Part shown: piece after piece, positions 52,657 to 59,765 of the stretch
How positions within the stretch are numbered: position 1 is the stretch's first letter
Layout of the letters: each line of letters starts with the position of its first letter
Source of the DNA: Halothermothrix orenii H 168
GTDB taxonomy: Bacteria; Bacillota; Halanaerobiia; Halanaerobiales; Halothermotrichaceae
Length of the DNA stretch: 64,000 bases
Assembly: GCF_000020485.1 (NCBI RefSeq)
Contig: NC_011899.1
Span: 2,364,501 to 2,428,500 of the forward strand
Reading direction: 5' to 3'
Translations under genes and position numbers: made by a program
Notes under the pieces: model-generated
Seen by the model: the letters and a program-made list of their open reading frames with translations, nothing else
Database searches by the model: none
What the model was told of the DNA's origin: nothing

Positions 52657-52853
52657 AAATAAGAACAGGTAATAATATAATATCAGTAAGCAAACAATTA
52701 ATATGAGATTATATAAGGTTATATGAAAGTAAAGTTTACATTATATGAAAGCACCATTACAGGGAGTCATTTATTATAAGAATTAAATATAATTTTTAAG
52801 AAAGGTCGGAAAAAGTCCAGATCTTACTAAAATATTCGGGGAGTGTCCACTAT

Positions 52854-53768
52854 ATGTCCATCAATAACAAGTTATTAGATATATTAAAAGAAATTAATGG
52901 CCTTGAAGTCAAAAAAGGGATCCCATTAAAACAATACACATCATTTAAAATAGGGGGTCCAGCGGAACTCTTTCTGGTACCATCAAATATTACTGCCCTC
53001 AAAAAGGCAGTAAAAATCCTTTTTAATAATAACTTACCTTATTTCGTACTGGGCCGGGGCAGTAATATTATCGTCAGTGACAAAGGTTATAATGGAGTTG
53101 TTATTTATCTCGGCAAACTTGATAAAATTACAGTTGAGGAAACCCGGGTTACTTCTGAATGTGGGGTTACCCTGGCCCGCCTGGCGGGACGGGTTGCCGA
53201 GGCAGGGCTTACAGGACTGGAGTTTGCCAGTGGAATACCCGGCTCCCTGGGTGGAGCCCTTTACATGAATGCCGGGGCTTACGGTGGAGAAATGAAAGAT
53301 GTTGTAAAGGAAGTAGTAGTCGTTGATAAAACCGGAAAAGAGATTAGTATCAAAGCACCGGAACTTAAATTTTCTTACCGCCACAGCGTCCTCCAGGAAA
53401 AACACTATATAGCTGTCAAAGCTGTTCTTGAATTAAAAAAAGGTAACAGGGAAAAAATAAAAACCAGAATGAAGGAACTGAATGAAAAACGAAAACAAAA
53501 ACAACCCCTGGAGTGGCCCAGTGCCGGAAGTGCTTTTAAACGTCCTGAAGGCTATTACGCCGGAAAACTTATCGAAGACGCCGGCTTAAAGGGCCTGAGG
53601 GTAGGGGATGCCCAGGTGTCTACCAAACATGCCGGATTTATTATCAACCTGGGAGAAGCCACCGCAAGCGATGTCAGGAAGTTAATGAATAAAATTCAGC
53701 AGAAAGTATATGACAAAAACGGGGTTCTTCTGGAACCTGAACCTAAATTTATCGGTGATTTTGAATAA
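52854..53768 (+). CDS. murB: UDP-N-acetylenolpyruvoylglucosamine reductase MurB
   Basis: 304 residues; NADPH/FAD reduction giving UDP-MurNAc. FAD-binding region: YTSFKIGGPAELFLVP, VLGRGSNIIVSD, GLEFASGIPGSLGGALYMNA (in part). Catalytic serine in PSAGSAFKRP and the C-terminal Glu in LLEPEPKFIG. GGGGAGTG precedes the ATG. Not clustered with other mur or div genes; it forms a single-gene unit with its own terminator. Confidence 0.96.
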   Translation: MSINNKLLDILKEINGLEVKKGIPLKQYTSFKIGGPAELFLVPSNITALKKAVKILFNNNLPYFVLGRGSNIIVSDKGYNGVVIYLGKLDKITVEETRVTSECGVTLARLAGRVAEAGLTGLEFASGIPGSLGGALYMNAGAYGGEMKDVVKEVVVVDKTGKEISIKAPELKFSYRHSVLQEKHYIAVKAVLELKKGNREKIKTRMKELNEKRKQKQPLEWPSAGSAFKRPEGYYAGKLIEDAGLKGLRVGDAQVSTKHAGFIINLGEATASDVRKLMNKIQQKVYDKNGVLLEPEPKFIGDFE

Positions 53769-53773
53769 ATTCC

Positions 53774-53800
53774 ACCCCGGGAAACCGGGGTCTTTTCTTT
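53774..53800 (+). terminator. Terminator of murB
   Basis: ACCCCGG and CCGGGGT (7 bp) around GAAA, then CTTTTCTTTTTTT. The stem and T tract are both strong. Confidence 0.93.
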
Positions 53801-53862
53801 TTTTCTATCCTGACCCGACCCCGGGTATATTCTGAGATAAAATGAAGCATATCGGGGTTATA

Positions 53863-53909
53863 ATACAACATATTGTATTTATAATAATTAACACTACTAT
53901 ATATTGTTA
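53863..53909. promoter_or_regulatory. Paired NrdR boxes upstream of the ribonucleotide reductase gene
   Basis: ATACAACATATTGTAT (53863-53878) and CTACTATATATTGTTA (53894-53909) match the NrdR consensus ACACWATATATWGTGT at 13 and about 11 of 16 positions. They are 31 bp apart start to start, three helical turns, the usual spacing of NrdR box pairs. They lie 150 bp before nrdJ. This predicts repression by NrdR when dATP is high. No cobalamin riboswitch is present in this leader. Confidence 0.7.
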
Positions 53910-54057
53910 CACCCCCCCTTTACTCCCCTTATATAAAATGCTATAATTATATTACTGTTTAATAAAACAGGTATAAAGCAACATACATATCTTATTTTTC
54001 ATGTATAGCTTTTAATGGATACTTTTTTAATTATTTTACTAAAAATGAGGTGATAAT

Positions 54058-56358
54058 ATGGCTGATATTAAGCTTACCAGAAATGCCATTAAGGTCCTTA
54101 AAGCACGGTATCTTAAAAGAGATGCCAGTGGGGAACTTATTGAAACCCCGGAAGAAATGTTTAAAAGAGTAGCAAACAATATTGCCAGTGCCAATGAAAA
54201 ATATGGTGAAGATCCCGAAAGAGATAAAGAGGCCTTTTTCAACCTTATGGCCAGCCTTGATTTTTTACCCAACTCTCCAACCCTGATGAATGCCGATAAC
54301 GACCTCCAGCAGCTGAGTGCCTGTTTTGTCCTCCCTATCGAGGATAGTATGGATGGTATTTTCGATGCCCTCAAATATACCGCCCTTATTCAAAAAAGCG
54401 GAGGCGGAACGGGTTTTAGTTTCTCCAGGCTCCGCCCTAAAAGTGATATTGTAAAAACAACCGGTGGGGTTGCCAGTGGTCCTATCTCCTTTATGGAGAT
54501 TTTTGACGCAGCAACCAATACTGTTAAACAGGGTGGTAAACGGCGGGGAGCTAATATGGGTATATTAAGGGTTGACCACCCGGATATTATGGAGTTTATA
54601 ACCGCCAAAGCGGACGAAAACCGGCTTAATAACTTTAATATCTCTGTGGCTGTAACTGATGAATTTATGGAAGCAGTTAAAAAAGATGAAGAGTATGACC
54701 TGGTCAATCCCCGGAGTGGACAGGTTGTTGGTCAGCTGCGGGCCCGGGAAGTGTTTAATAAAATTGTTGAAATGGCCCACAAAAACGGTGAACCGGGAAT
54801 AATCTTTATAGATGAAATAAACAGACATAACCCCACCCCCCATCTGGGTGAAATTGAAAGCACCAACCCCTGTGGTGAACAACCTCTCCTGCCCTATGAG
54901 GCCTGTAACCTGGGGTCTATCAATCTCTCCCACATGGTTAAAAATGAGGGTGATAAGCCTGAGGTAGATTTTGAGAAATTAGAAAATACGGTGAGAACAG
55001 CTACCCGCTTTTTAGATAATGTTATTGATATGAATCGTTATCCCCTTGAACAAATAAAGGAAATGGTTTATTCAAATCGAAAAATCGGGCTTGGAGTCAT
55101 GGGCTGGAGTGACCTCCTAATAAGACTGGGTATCCCCTATAACAGTGATAGGGCTGTAAACCTGGCTGAAAAAGTAATGAAGTTTATTAATGAAATCTCT
55201 CATGATGAATCCCATAAAATTGCCAGGAAAAGAGGTTCCTTCCCCAATATTGAAGGAAGTATCTATGATAAGTCCATGAGAAATGCTACCACGACTACCA
55301 TTGCCCCGACCGGATCTATAAGCATTATTGCCGGGTGTAGTAGTGGTATTGAACCTCTCTTTGCCATTAACTACGAACGTCATGTCCTTGATGATACTTT
55401 AATCGAAGTCCACCCCTATTTTGAGAAAATAGCCAGAGAAAGGGGCTTTTACAGTGAAGAGTTAATGGCTAAAGTCGCTGAGAGGGGTTCAATTCAGGGA
55501 ATGTCCGAAATACCGGAAGATGTCCAGAAGATATTCGTTACCGCCCATGATATTGAACCAGAATGGCATATCAAAATGCAGGCCGCCTTCCAGAAATGGG
55601 TTGATAATGCTGTCAGTAAAACAGTCAATTTCCGCCATGAAGCCACTAAAGAAGATGTAGCCAGGGTATATACCCTGGCCTATGACCTGAAGTGCAAGGG
55701 AGTTACTATCTACCGTGATGGGAGCCGTTCTGAACAGGTTCTGGCCACAGGTCGAAGTAAAACTTACGGTAATAACGGTTTTAAAAAACGTCCCCGTCCC
55801 AAAATAACCTATGGGACCACTGAAAAAACAAAAATAGGCTGTGGCAAACTCTATATTACCATTAATGCCGATGACAAAGGAATATGTGAGGTCTTCACCA
55901 CTACCGGTAAAGGTGGAGGCTGTCATGCCCAGTCAGAAGCGATAAGCCGGCTGGCCTCCCTGGCTATTAGAAGCGGTATCTCTATCAAAGAAATAACAGA
56001 CCAGTTAAAGGGAATAAGGTGTGAAGCAGCCCTTATCCGAAAAGGGGTTAATAATACTTCCTGTCCTGACGCTATCGGACGAGCTATTGAAAAATTTGTC
56101 AGGGCCACCGATAATGGCAGGCTATTTCAACAAAACCTGAGCCTGGCTACTGATGAAAATAATTCGGCTTCCAACAATAGTAGTAAACCCGGTAAATCAT
56201 CAAAAAATAATAAAACCGGGGGAATATCTCTATCTAAAGAAGATGATGGAAGCAGCAAAACCACTACAGGTAGTACCTGCCCTGAATGTGGTTATAAACT
56301 GGAACATGAAGGTGGCTGTACCGTCTGCCGTAACTGTGGTTTTTCCAAATGTGGATAA
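54058..56358 (+). CDS. nrdJ: Adenosylcobalamin-dependent (class II) ribonucleoside-diphosphate reductase NrdJ
   Basis: 766 residues; makes deoxyribonucleotides without oxygen by B12 radical chemistry. The barrel contains the substrate-side LSACFVLP, the NPCGEQPLLPYEACNLGSINL region (in part; thiyl-radical Cys and Glu), and TTIAPTGSISIIAGCSSGIEP (in part). A TSCPD domain follows at about 600-690 (GGGCHAQSEAI, NNTSCPDAIG), then a Ser/Asn/Lys-rich linker and a C-terminal zinc-ribbon-like tail with redox Cys pairs (CPECG, CRNCGFSKCG). No intein. GAGGTGA precedes the ATG. Confidence 0.95.
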   Translation: MADIKLTRNAIKVLKARYLKRDASGELIETPEEMFKRVANNIASANEKYGEDPERDKEAFFNLMASLDFLPNSPTLMNADNDLQQLSACFVLPIEDSMDGIFDALKYTALIQKSGGGTGFSFSRLRPKSDIVKTTGGVASGPISFMEIFDAATNTVKQGGKRRGANMGILRVDHPDIMEFITAKADENRLNNFNISVAVTDEFMEAVKKDEEYDLVNPRSGQVVGQLRAREVFNKIVEMAHKNGEPGIIFIDEINRHNPTPHLGEIESTNPCGEQPLLPYEACNLGSINLSHMVKNEGDKPEVDFEKLENTVRTATRFLDNVIDMNRYPLEQIKEMVYSNRKIGLGVMGWSDLLIRLGIPYNSDRAVNLAEKVMKFINEISHDESHKIARKRGSFPNIEGSIYDKSMRNATTTTIAPTGSISIIAGCSSGIEPLFAINYERHVLDDTLIEVHPYFEKIARERGFYSEELMAKVAERGSIQGMSEIPEDVQKIFVTAHDIEPEWHIKMQAAFQKWVDNAVSKTVNFRHEATKEDVARVYTLAYDLKCKGVTIYRDGSRSEQVLATGRSKTYGNNGFKKRPRPKITYGTTEKTKIGCGKLYITINADDKGICEVFTTTGKGGGCHAQSEAISRLASLAIRSGISIKEITDQLKGIRCEAALIRKGVNNTSCPDAIGRAIEKFVRATDNGRLFQQNLSLATDENNSASNNSSKPGKSSKNNKTGGISLSKEDDGSSKTTTGSTCPECGYKLEHEGGCTVCRNCGFSKCG

Positions 56359-56359
56359 A

Positions 56360-56376
56360 GCCCGGTCCTTCCGGGC
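56360..56376 (+). terminator. Hairpin just after nrdJ
   Basis: GCCCGG and CCGGGC around a five-base loop, directly after the stop codon. No U tract; probably the first of two tandem structures. Confidence 0.5.
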
Positions 56377-56410
56377 AATCCCCCTTTAGGATTATGGGTA
56401 TCTTTCTGGT

Positions 56411-56440
56411 AATCCCCTTTTATAGGGGGATTTATTTCTT
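56411..56440 (+). terminator. Main terminator of nrdJ
   Basis: AATCCCC pairs with GGGGATT around TTTTATAG, followed by TATTTCTTT. It is 53 bases beyond the stop. Confidence 0.75.
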
Positions 56441-56553
56441 TAAGCAAAATTAACTAAATATTGTTATTACTTTTACAATATCGTGTTTTTATGACATTAT
56501 TCCCCATATTACCCAACGAATCACCCGGTTATAACTATTTTTGGGCTTTTTTC

Positions 56554-56569
56554 TGTGACCCAGGTCACA
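56554..56569. promoter_or_regulatory. Perfect TGTGA-N6-TCACA palindrome (Crp/Fnr-family type operator)
   Basis: TGTGACCCAGGTCACA is a 16-bp perfect palindrome, 47 bp upstream of the exopolysaccharide export operon start. It equals the Crp half-site consensus on both sides. The factor in this organism is unknown; HcpR- or Crp-like members of the family are candidates. Confidence 0.6.
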
Positions 56570-56616
56570 TTAACCCCTAGCATTTTCAAGATATAATGGA
56601 AGCAGGTGACAAATTT

Positions 56617-57504
56617 ATGGGAAGAGAACACAATCATTTAATATATATTGTCCTGGTTATACTATTTTTAACCCTGTTAATAACAGGTCCAGTCCTGGCC
56701 TCCTATACCATTAAAGAAGGCGATACTGTTGAAATTTCAGTATGGGGACATAATGACCTTAGGAAAGTTATAACTGTTCCTCCTGGAGGAATTATATATT
56801 TCCCCCTTATTAAGAAAATTAAAATAAGTGATAAAGAAGTAGATTTATTAGCAAACGAATTTGAAAATAAATTATCCAGATATATAAAAAATCCCATGGT
56901 AATTATTAATGTAATTAAAACCAAAAAATTGACAGCTACTATATCAGGAAGTGTTAATACCAGGGGAATTCTTAAATTTGATAAACCCCTCTCCCTCCAG
57001 GAGGTTTTTAGCAGGGCCGGAGGTTTTACACCAGAGGCTGATCTTTCCAGTATTATAATAAATACTACGGAAGGCAAGAGGGTCTTAAACCTTATTGAAA
57101 ATCCCTATCTGGCAACTACCTTTAAAATAAAGGATCATTATTCTATTTATATCCCTTCCAAAACCAGACTGATTACCGTAATGGGACAGGTAAAAAAACC
57201 CGGGTCTTTTCCCTATAAACCGGATATAAGGTTATTCGATGCCCTGGCCAGAGCCGGTTTTATAACAGACCGGGCCGACCTGACCCAGATTGTAATTAAC
57301 AGGGATTCACCCCATAAAAAGAAATTAAAAATTAAAATTGACAGAGCAGACTTATATAATTTAAATATTGATGATACCAGTAACCCGGTACTCAAGCCCG
57401 GTGATATAATATATATACCTGAAAAACCATACCCGGATTTTGAACACCTGCTATCCCTTATACCCTTCTTAAATTCCCTGAAGAATCTGTTGGGTGTGAA
57501 CTAA
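56617..57504 (+). CDS. Polysaccharide export protein (Wza/KpsD-like) with SLBB domains
   Basis: 295 residues from ATG 56617 (AGGTGA eight bases upstream; ATG 56596 lacks a ribosome site). A signal peptide or anchor (IYIVLVILFLTLLITGPVLA) leads to the Poly_export domain (YTIKEGDTVEISVWGHNDL, GIIYFPLIKKI), then two SLBB domains (ISGSVNTRGILKF; VMGQVKKPGSFPY). There is no lipobox cysteine and no C-terminal amphipathic helix like the E. coli Wza outer-membrane pore helix. It is the periplasm-spanning secretin-like exporter of a capsule or EPS system in a diderm. Confidence 0.88.
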   Translation: MGREHNHLIYIVLVILFLTLLITGPVLASYTIKEGDTVEISVWGHNDLRKVITVPPGGIIYFPLIKKIKISDKEVDLLANEFENKLSRYIKNPMVIINVIKTKKLTATISGSVNTRGILKFDKPLSLQEVFSRAGGFTPEADLSSIIINTTEGKRVLNLIENPYLATTFKIKDHYSIYIPSKTRLITVMGQVKKPGSFPYKPDIRLFDALARAGFITDRADLTQIVINRDSPHKKKLKIKIDRADLYNLNIDDTSNPVLKPGDIIYIPEKPYPDFEHLLSLIPFLNSLKNLLGVN

Positions 57505-57505
57505 T

Positions 57506-58930
57506 ATGGATAATATACCCCATAATTATGAGTATGAGATTGATCTCACTGAATACCTCGGAATTTTAAATAAAAGAAAATGGCTGATACTGGCTATAAC
57601 TATCCTGGCAGGTGTTATGGGTTATATCCTTACCTCATACAAACCGGCGGTATTTCAGTCAGATGCCCTGTTAATGATAGATGAAACTCCTACTACTTTA
57701 AATCAAATTGAACTATCCCCTTTTAACAACAATAACAGGGATCTTATCACTTACAGTAAATTGTTAAAAACTAGGAAACTCCTTAAAAAAGTCAGTCAAC
57801 ACTTTGACGAAAATAAGGTTTCAGTTAAGTATTTAATTACTAACTTAAACATTGAGATTATACCTGATACCAGGTTAATTAAAATTTCCATAAAACATAC
57901 AGACCCGGTAATAGCCCGGCAGATTATATCATATCTAATAGAAGAATTTATTATAAATAATAGGAATTTAAAAAAATCAGCAACGGTTAATGCCCGAAAC
58001 TATGTAGCCCGGCAACTGGAGAAGGTCTCCAGGGATTTAAAAAATATTGAGGCAGAAGTCAGACATTATAAAGAAGAAAACAAAAGCCTTGTTCTCTCTA
58101 ATTTTACCCAGAAAATTATGCAATCAATGCTGGACCTGGAAGAAAATCTGGCAGAAGTGGAAATCAATATAAAAACACATCGGGCTGCCCTGAACCACTT
58201 ATATAACAAATTACAGTCGTCCCGGGAGCTTATATTATCATCTAAAACCCTTTCCAAAAACCCTGCTTATACAGAACTTAAAAATAGACTGACAGAACTG
58301 GAAATCGAGCTAGACTCTTTGACAACAGTCTATACGGACAAACACCCTGAGATTATTAAATTAAAAGCTGAGAAAAAATCAATCCTTAACGAAATTTCTA
58401 ATACTCTTGGTGAAGTTATAACCTCAACCATCTATACGACAAACCCTGTTTATAATAATCTAAAACAGGAATTAGTCAAACTGGAAACAGAGTTAACCTC
58501 CCTGAAAGCGCAAAAAGAGTCTCTGAATATCCAGTTTCAAAAGATTAAAGCAAAAACAGAGCAGTTACCCAAAAAAGAACTGGAGTACTCAAGGTTACTC
58601 AGGAAACTGGAGGTTTCTGAAAAACTATATACCATGCTTTTGACCAGATACCAGGAATTAAAGATAACTGAGGCCATGAAGGTCTCTGATATTATTACAG
58701 TCGATCCCCCGGTCGTGCCCGAAAGCCCGGTCGGACCCAATATGAAATTAAACCTTGCCATTGCCATTATAATGGGTCTCTTTGTTGGTGTCTTTATAGC
58801 TTTTATTCTTGAATTTATAAATAATACTATTCAGCGGGTTGAAGAAATTGAGGAAATAACAGATGTACCAATAATAGGTTATATTCCTTATATAGACAAA
58901 AAAAATGATGGACGTGATCATAATAATTAA
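57506..58930 (+). CDS. Chain-length determinant protein (Wzz/PCP-type)
   Basis: 474 residues. N-terminal helix at about 27-47 (WLILAITILAGVMGYIL), a large helical periplasmic coiled-coil domain (to about 405, GNVR-like region near ETPTTLNQIELSP), and a C-terminal helix at about 410-435 (LNLAIAIIMGLFVGVFIAFILE). It controls polysaccharide chain length and activates the separate tyrosine kinase that follows. It begins one base after the exporter stop and lies four bases before the kinase frame; strongly coupled operon. No kinase domain of its own (unlike proteobacterial Wzc). Confidence 0.88.
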   Translation: MDNIPHNYEYEIDLTEYLGILNKRKWLILAITILAGVMGYILTSYKPAVFQSDALLMIDETPTTLNQIELSPFNNNNRDLITYSKLLKTRKLLKKVSQHFDENKVSVKYLITNLNIEIIPDTRLIKISIKHTDPVIARQIISYLIEEFIINNRNLKKSATVNARNYVARQLEKVSRDLKNIEAEVRHYKEENKSLVLSNFTQKIMQSMLDLEENLAEVEINIKTHRAALNHLYNKLQSSRELILSSKTLSKNPAYTELKNRLTELEIELDSLTTVYTDKHPEIIKLKAEKKSILNEISNTLGEVITSTIYTTNPVYNNLKQELVKLETELTSLKAQKESLNIQFQKIKAKTEQLPKKELEYSRLLRKLEVSEKLYTMLLTRYQELKITEAMKVSDIITVDPPVVPESPVGPNMKLNLAIAIIMGLFVGVFIAFILEFINNTIQRVEEIEEITDVPIIGYIPYIDKKNDGRDHNN

Positions 58931-58942
58931 AGGATGATGCCC

Positions 58943-59596
58943 ATGGTTAATTACTCCAGATATACAAATGATCCAGCCCTTGAGGCCTACCGACTCCTCA
59001 GGGCTAACCTGGAATTTGTTGCAAAAAAGAATGAAGCCCGGACCGTTTTGATTACCAGTACCGGCCCCGGTGCTGAAGGAAAATCCACTATATCTGTAAA
59101 CCTGGCCTTTGCCTTTGCAGAAATTGGTAAAAGGGTCATGCTGGTTGATGCTGATTTAAGGAAACCACGGCTGCATAAGATTCTCAGCATAAATCCAGAC
59201 CCGGGATTAAGTGACATCCTTAAAGGCCAGACGACCCCCACTGAAGTTACAAGAAAATACTTAAACCCACATGAAATCGAAATAGTTCCATGTGGCACCA
59301 GAGAGAAAAAAAGTGCTCCCATTATTGACCGTCTCTCTTTTACCAGGCTTTTAAAAGACCTTTCTAATAATAGAGACCTGGTTATTGTCGACTCTCCTCC
59401 CCTGGTAATTTCGGATAGTCTCAGTATGGCAGCTTCCGTTGACGGGGTCATCCTGGTAGTTTCAATCGGTGAAAGCAACAAACGGGGTTTCAGAGATGGA
59501 TTAAAGATGCTGGAAAATGCAGAAGCTAATCTCCTGGGAATAGTAGCCAACAAAATACCACATAAGCAAAAAGAATATTACTACTCCTACTATTAA
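58943..59596 (+). CDS. Tyrosine-protein kinase, CpsD/CapB type (BY-kinase)
   Basis: 217 residues from ATG 58943 (AAAGG nine bases upstream). A P-loop ATPase: Walker A STGPGAEGKST, Walker A' MLVDADLRKP, Walker B VIVDSPP. The C-terminal tyrosine cluster YYYSYY is the autophosphorylation tail. It works with the adjacent Wzz-type membrane adaptor, as in the CapAB/CpsCD systems of Gram-positives; this two-gene kinase layout together with a Wza-like exporter is a mixture of Gram-positive and Gram-negative patterns, as expected for a diderm Firmicute. Confidence 0.92.
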   Translation: MVNYSRYTNDPALEAYRLLRANLEFVAKKNEARTVLITSTGPGAEGKSTISVNLAFAFAEIGKRVMLVDADLRKPRLHKILSINPDPGLSDILKGQTTPTEVTRKYLNPHEIEIVPCGTREKKSAPIIDRLSFTRLLKDLSNNRDLVIVDSPPLVISDSLSMAASVDGVILVVSIGESNKRGFRDGLKMLENAEANLLGIVANKIPHKQKEYYYSYY

Positions 59597-59634
59597 TTCA
59601 TTTCTGATATGTTATTAACCACATTTAACCAAAG

Positions 59635-59670
59635 AAAGGGCAGTCCCCGGGGAACTGCCCTTTCTTTTTT
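59635..59670. terminator. Terminator between the EPS operon and the LysM/barrel gene
   Basis: AAAGGGCAGT pairs with ACTGCCCTTT around CCCCGGGGA, followed by CTTTTTT on the plus strand. The opposite strand lacks a good U tract, so it mainly ends the EPS operon. Confidence 0.9.
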
Positions 59671-59689
59671 ATTAATTTTATATTTTTTC

Positions 59690-59729
59690 TTTCTTATTCT
59701 ATAATTACATTTCTTATTCTATAATTACA
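59690..59729. repeat. 2 x 20-bp tandem repeat
   Basis: TTTCTTATTCTATAATTACA is present twice in direct succession (59690-59709, 59710-59729) between two convergent genes. A short intergenic duplication of no evident function. Confidence 0.75.
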
Positions 59730-59765
59730 GTTGCCTTTTATACCAGTACCTCCCGTCATTGACAC

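Noticed and set aside
51572-52853. Replication origin near parB
   Set aside because: No dnaA, gidAB, parA or DnaA-box cluster is visible, so parB alone does not mark an origin.
53800-54057. Cobalamin riboswitch before nrdJ
   Set aside because: No B12-box (GCCACTG-like) sequence is present in the leader; the NrdR-type palindromes explain the conserved-looking part.
58987-59553. Minus-strand 188-residue frame in the kinase gene
   Set aside because: Antisense to the Walker motifs of the CpsD-type kinase; no start signals of its own.
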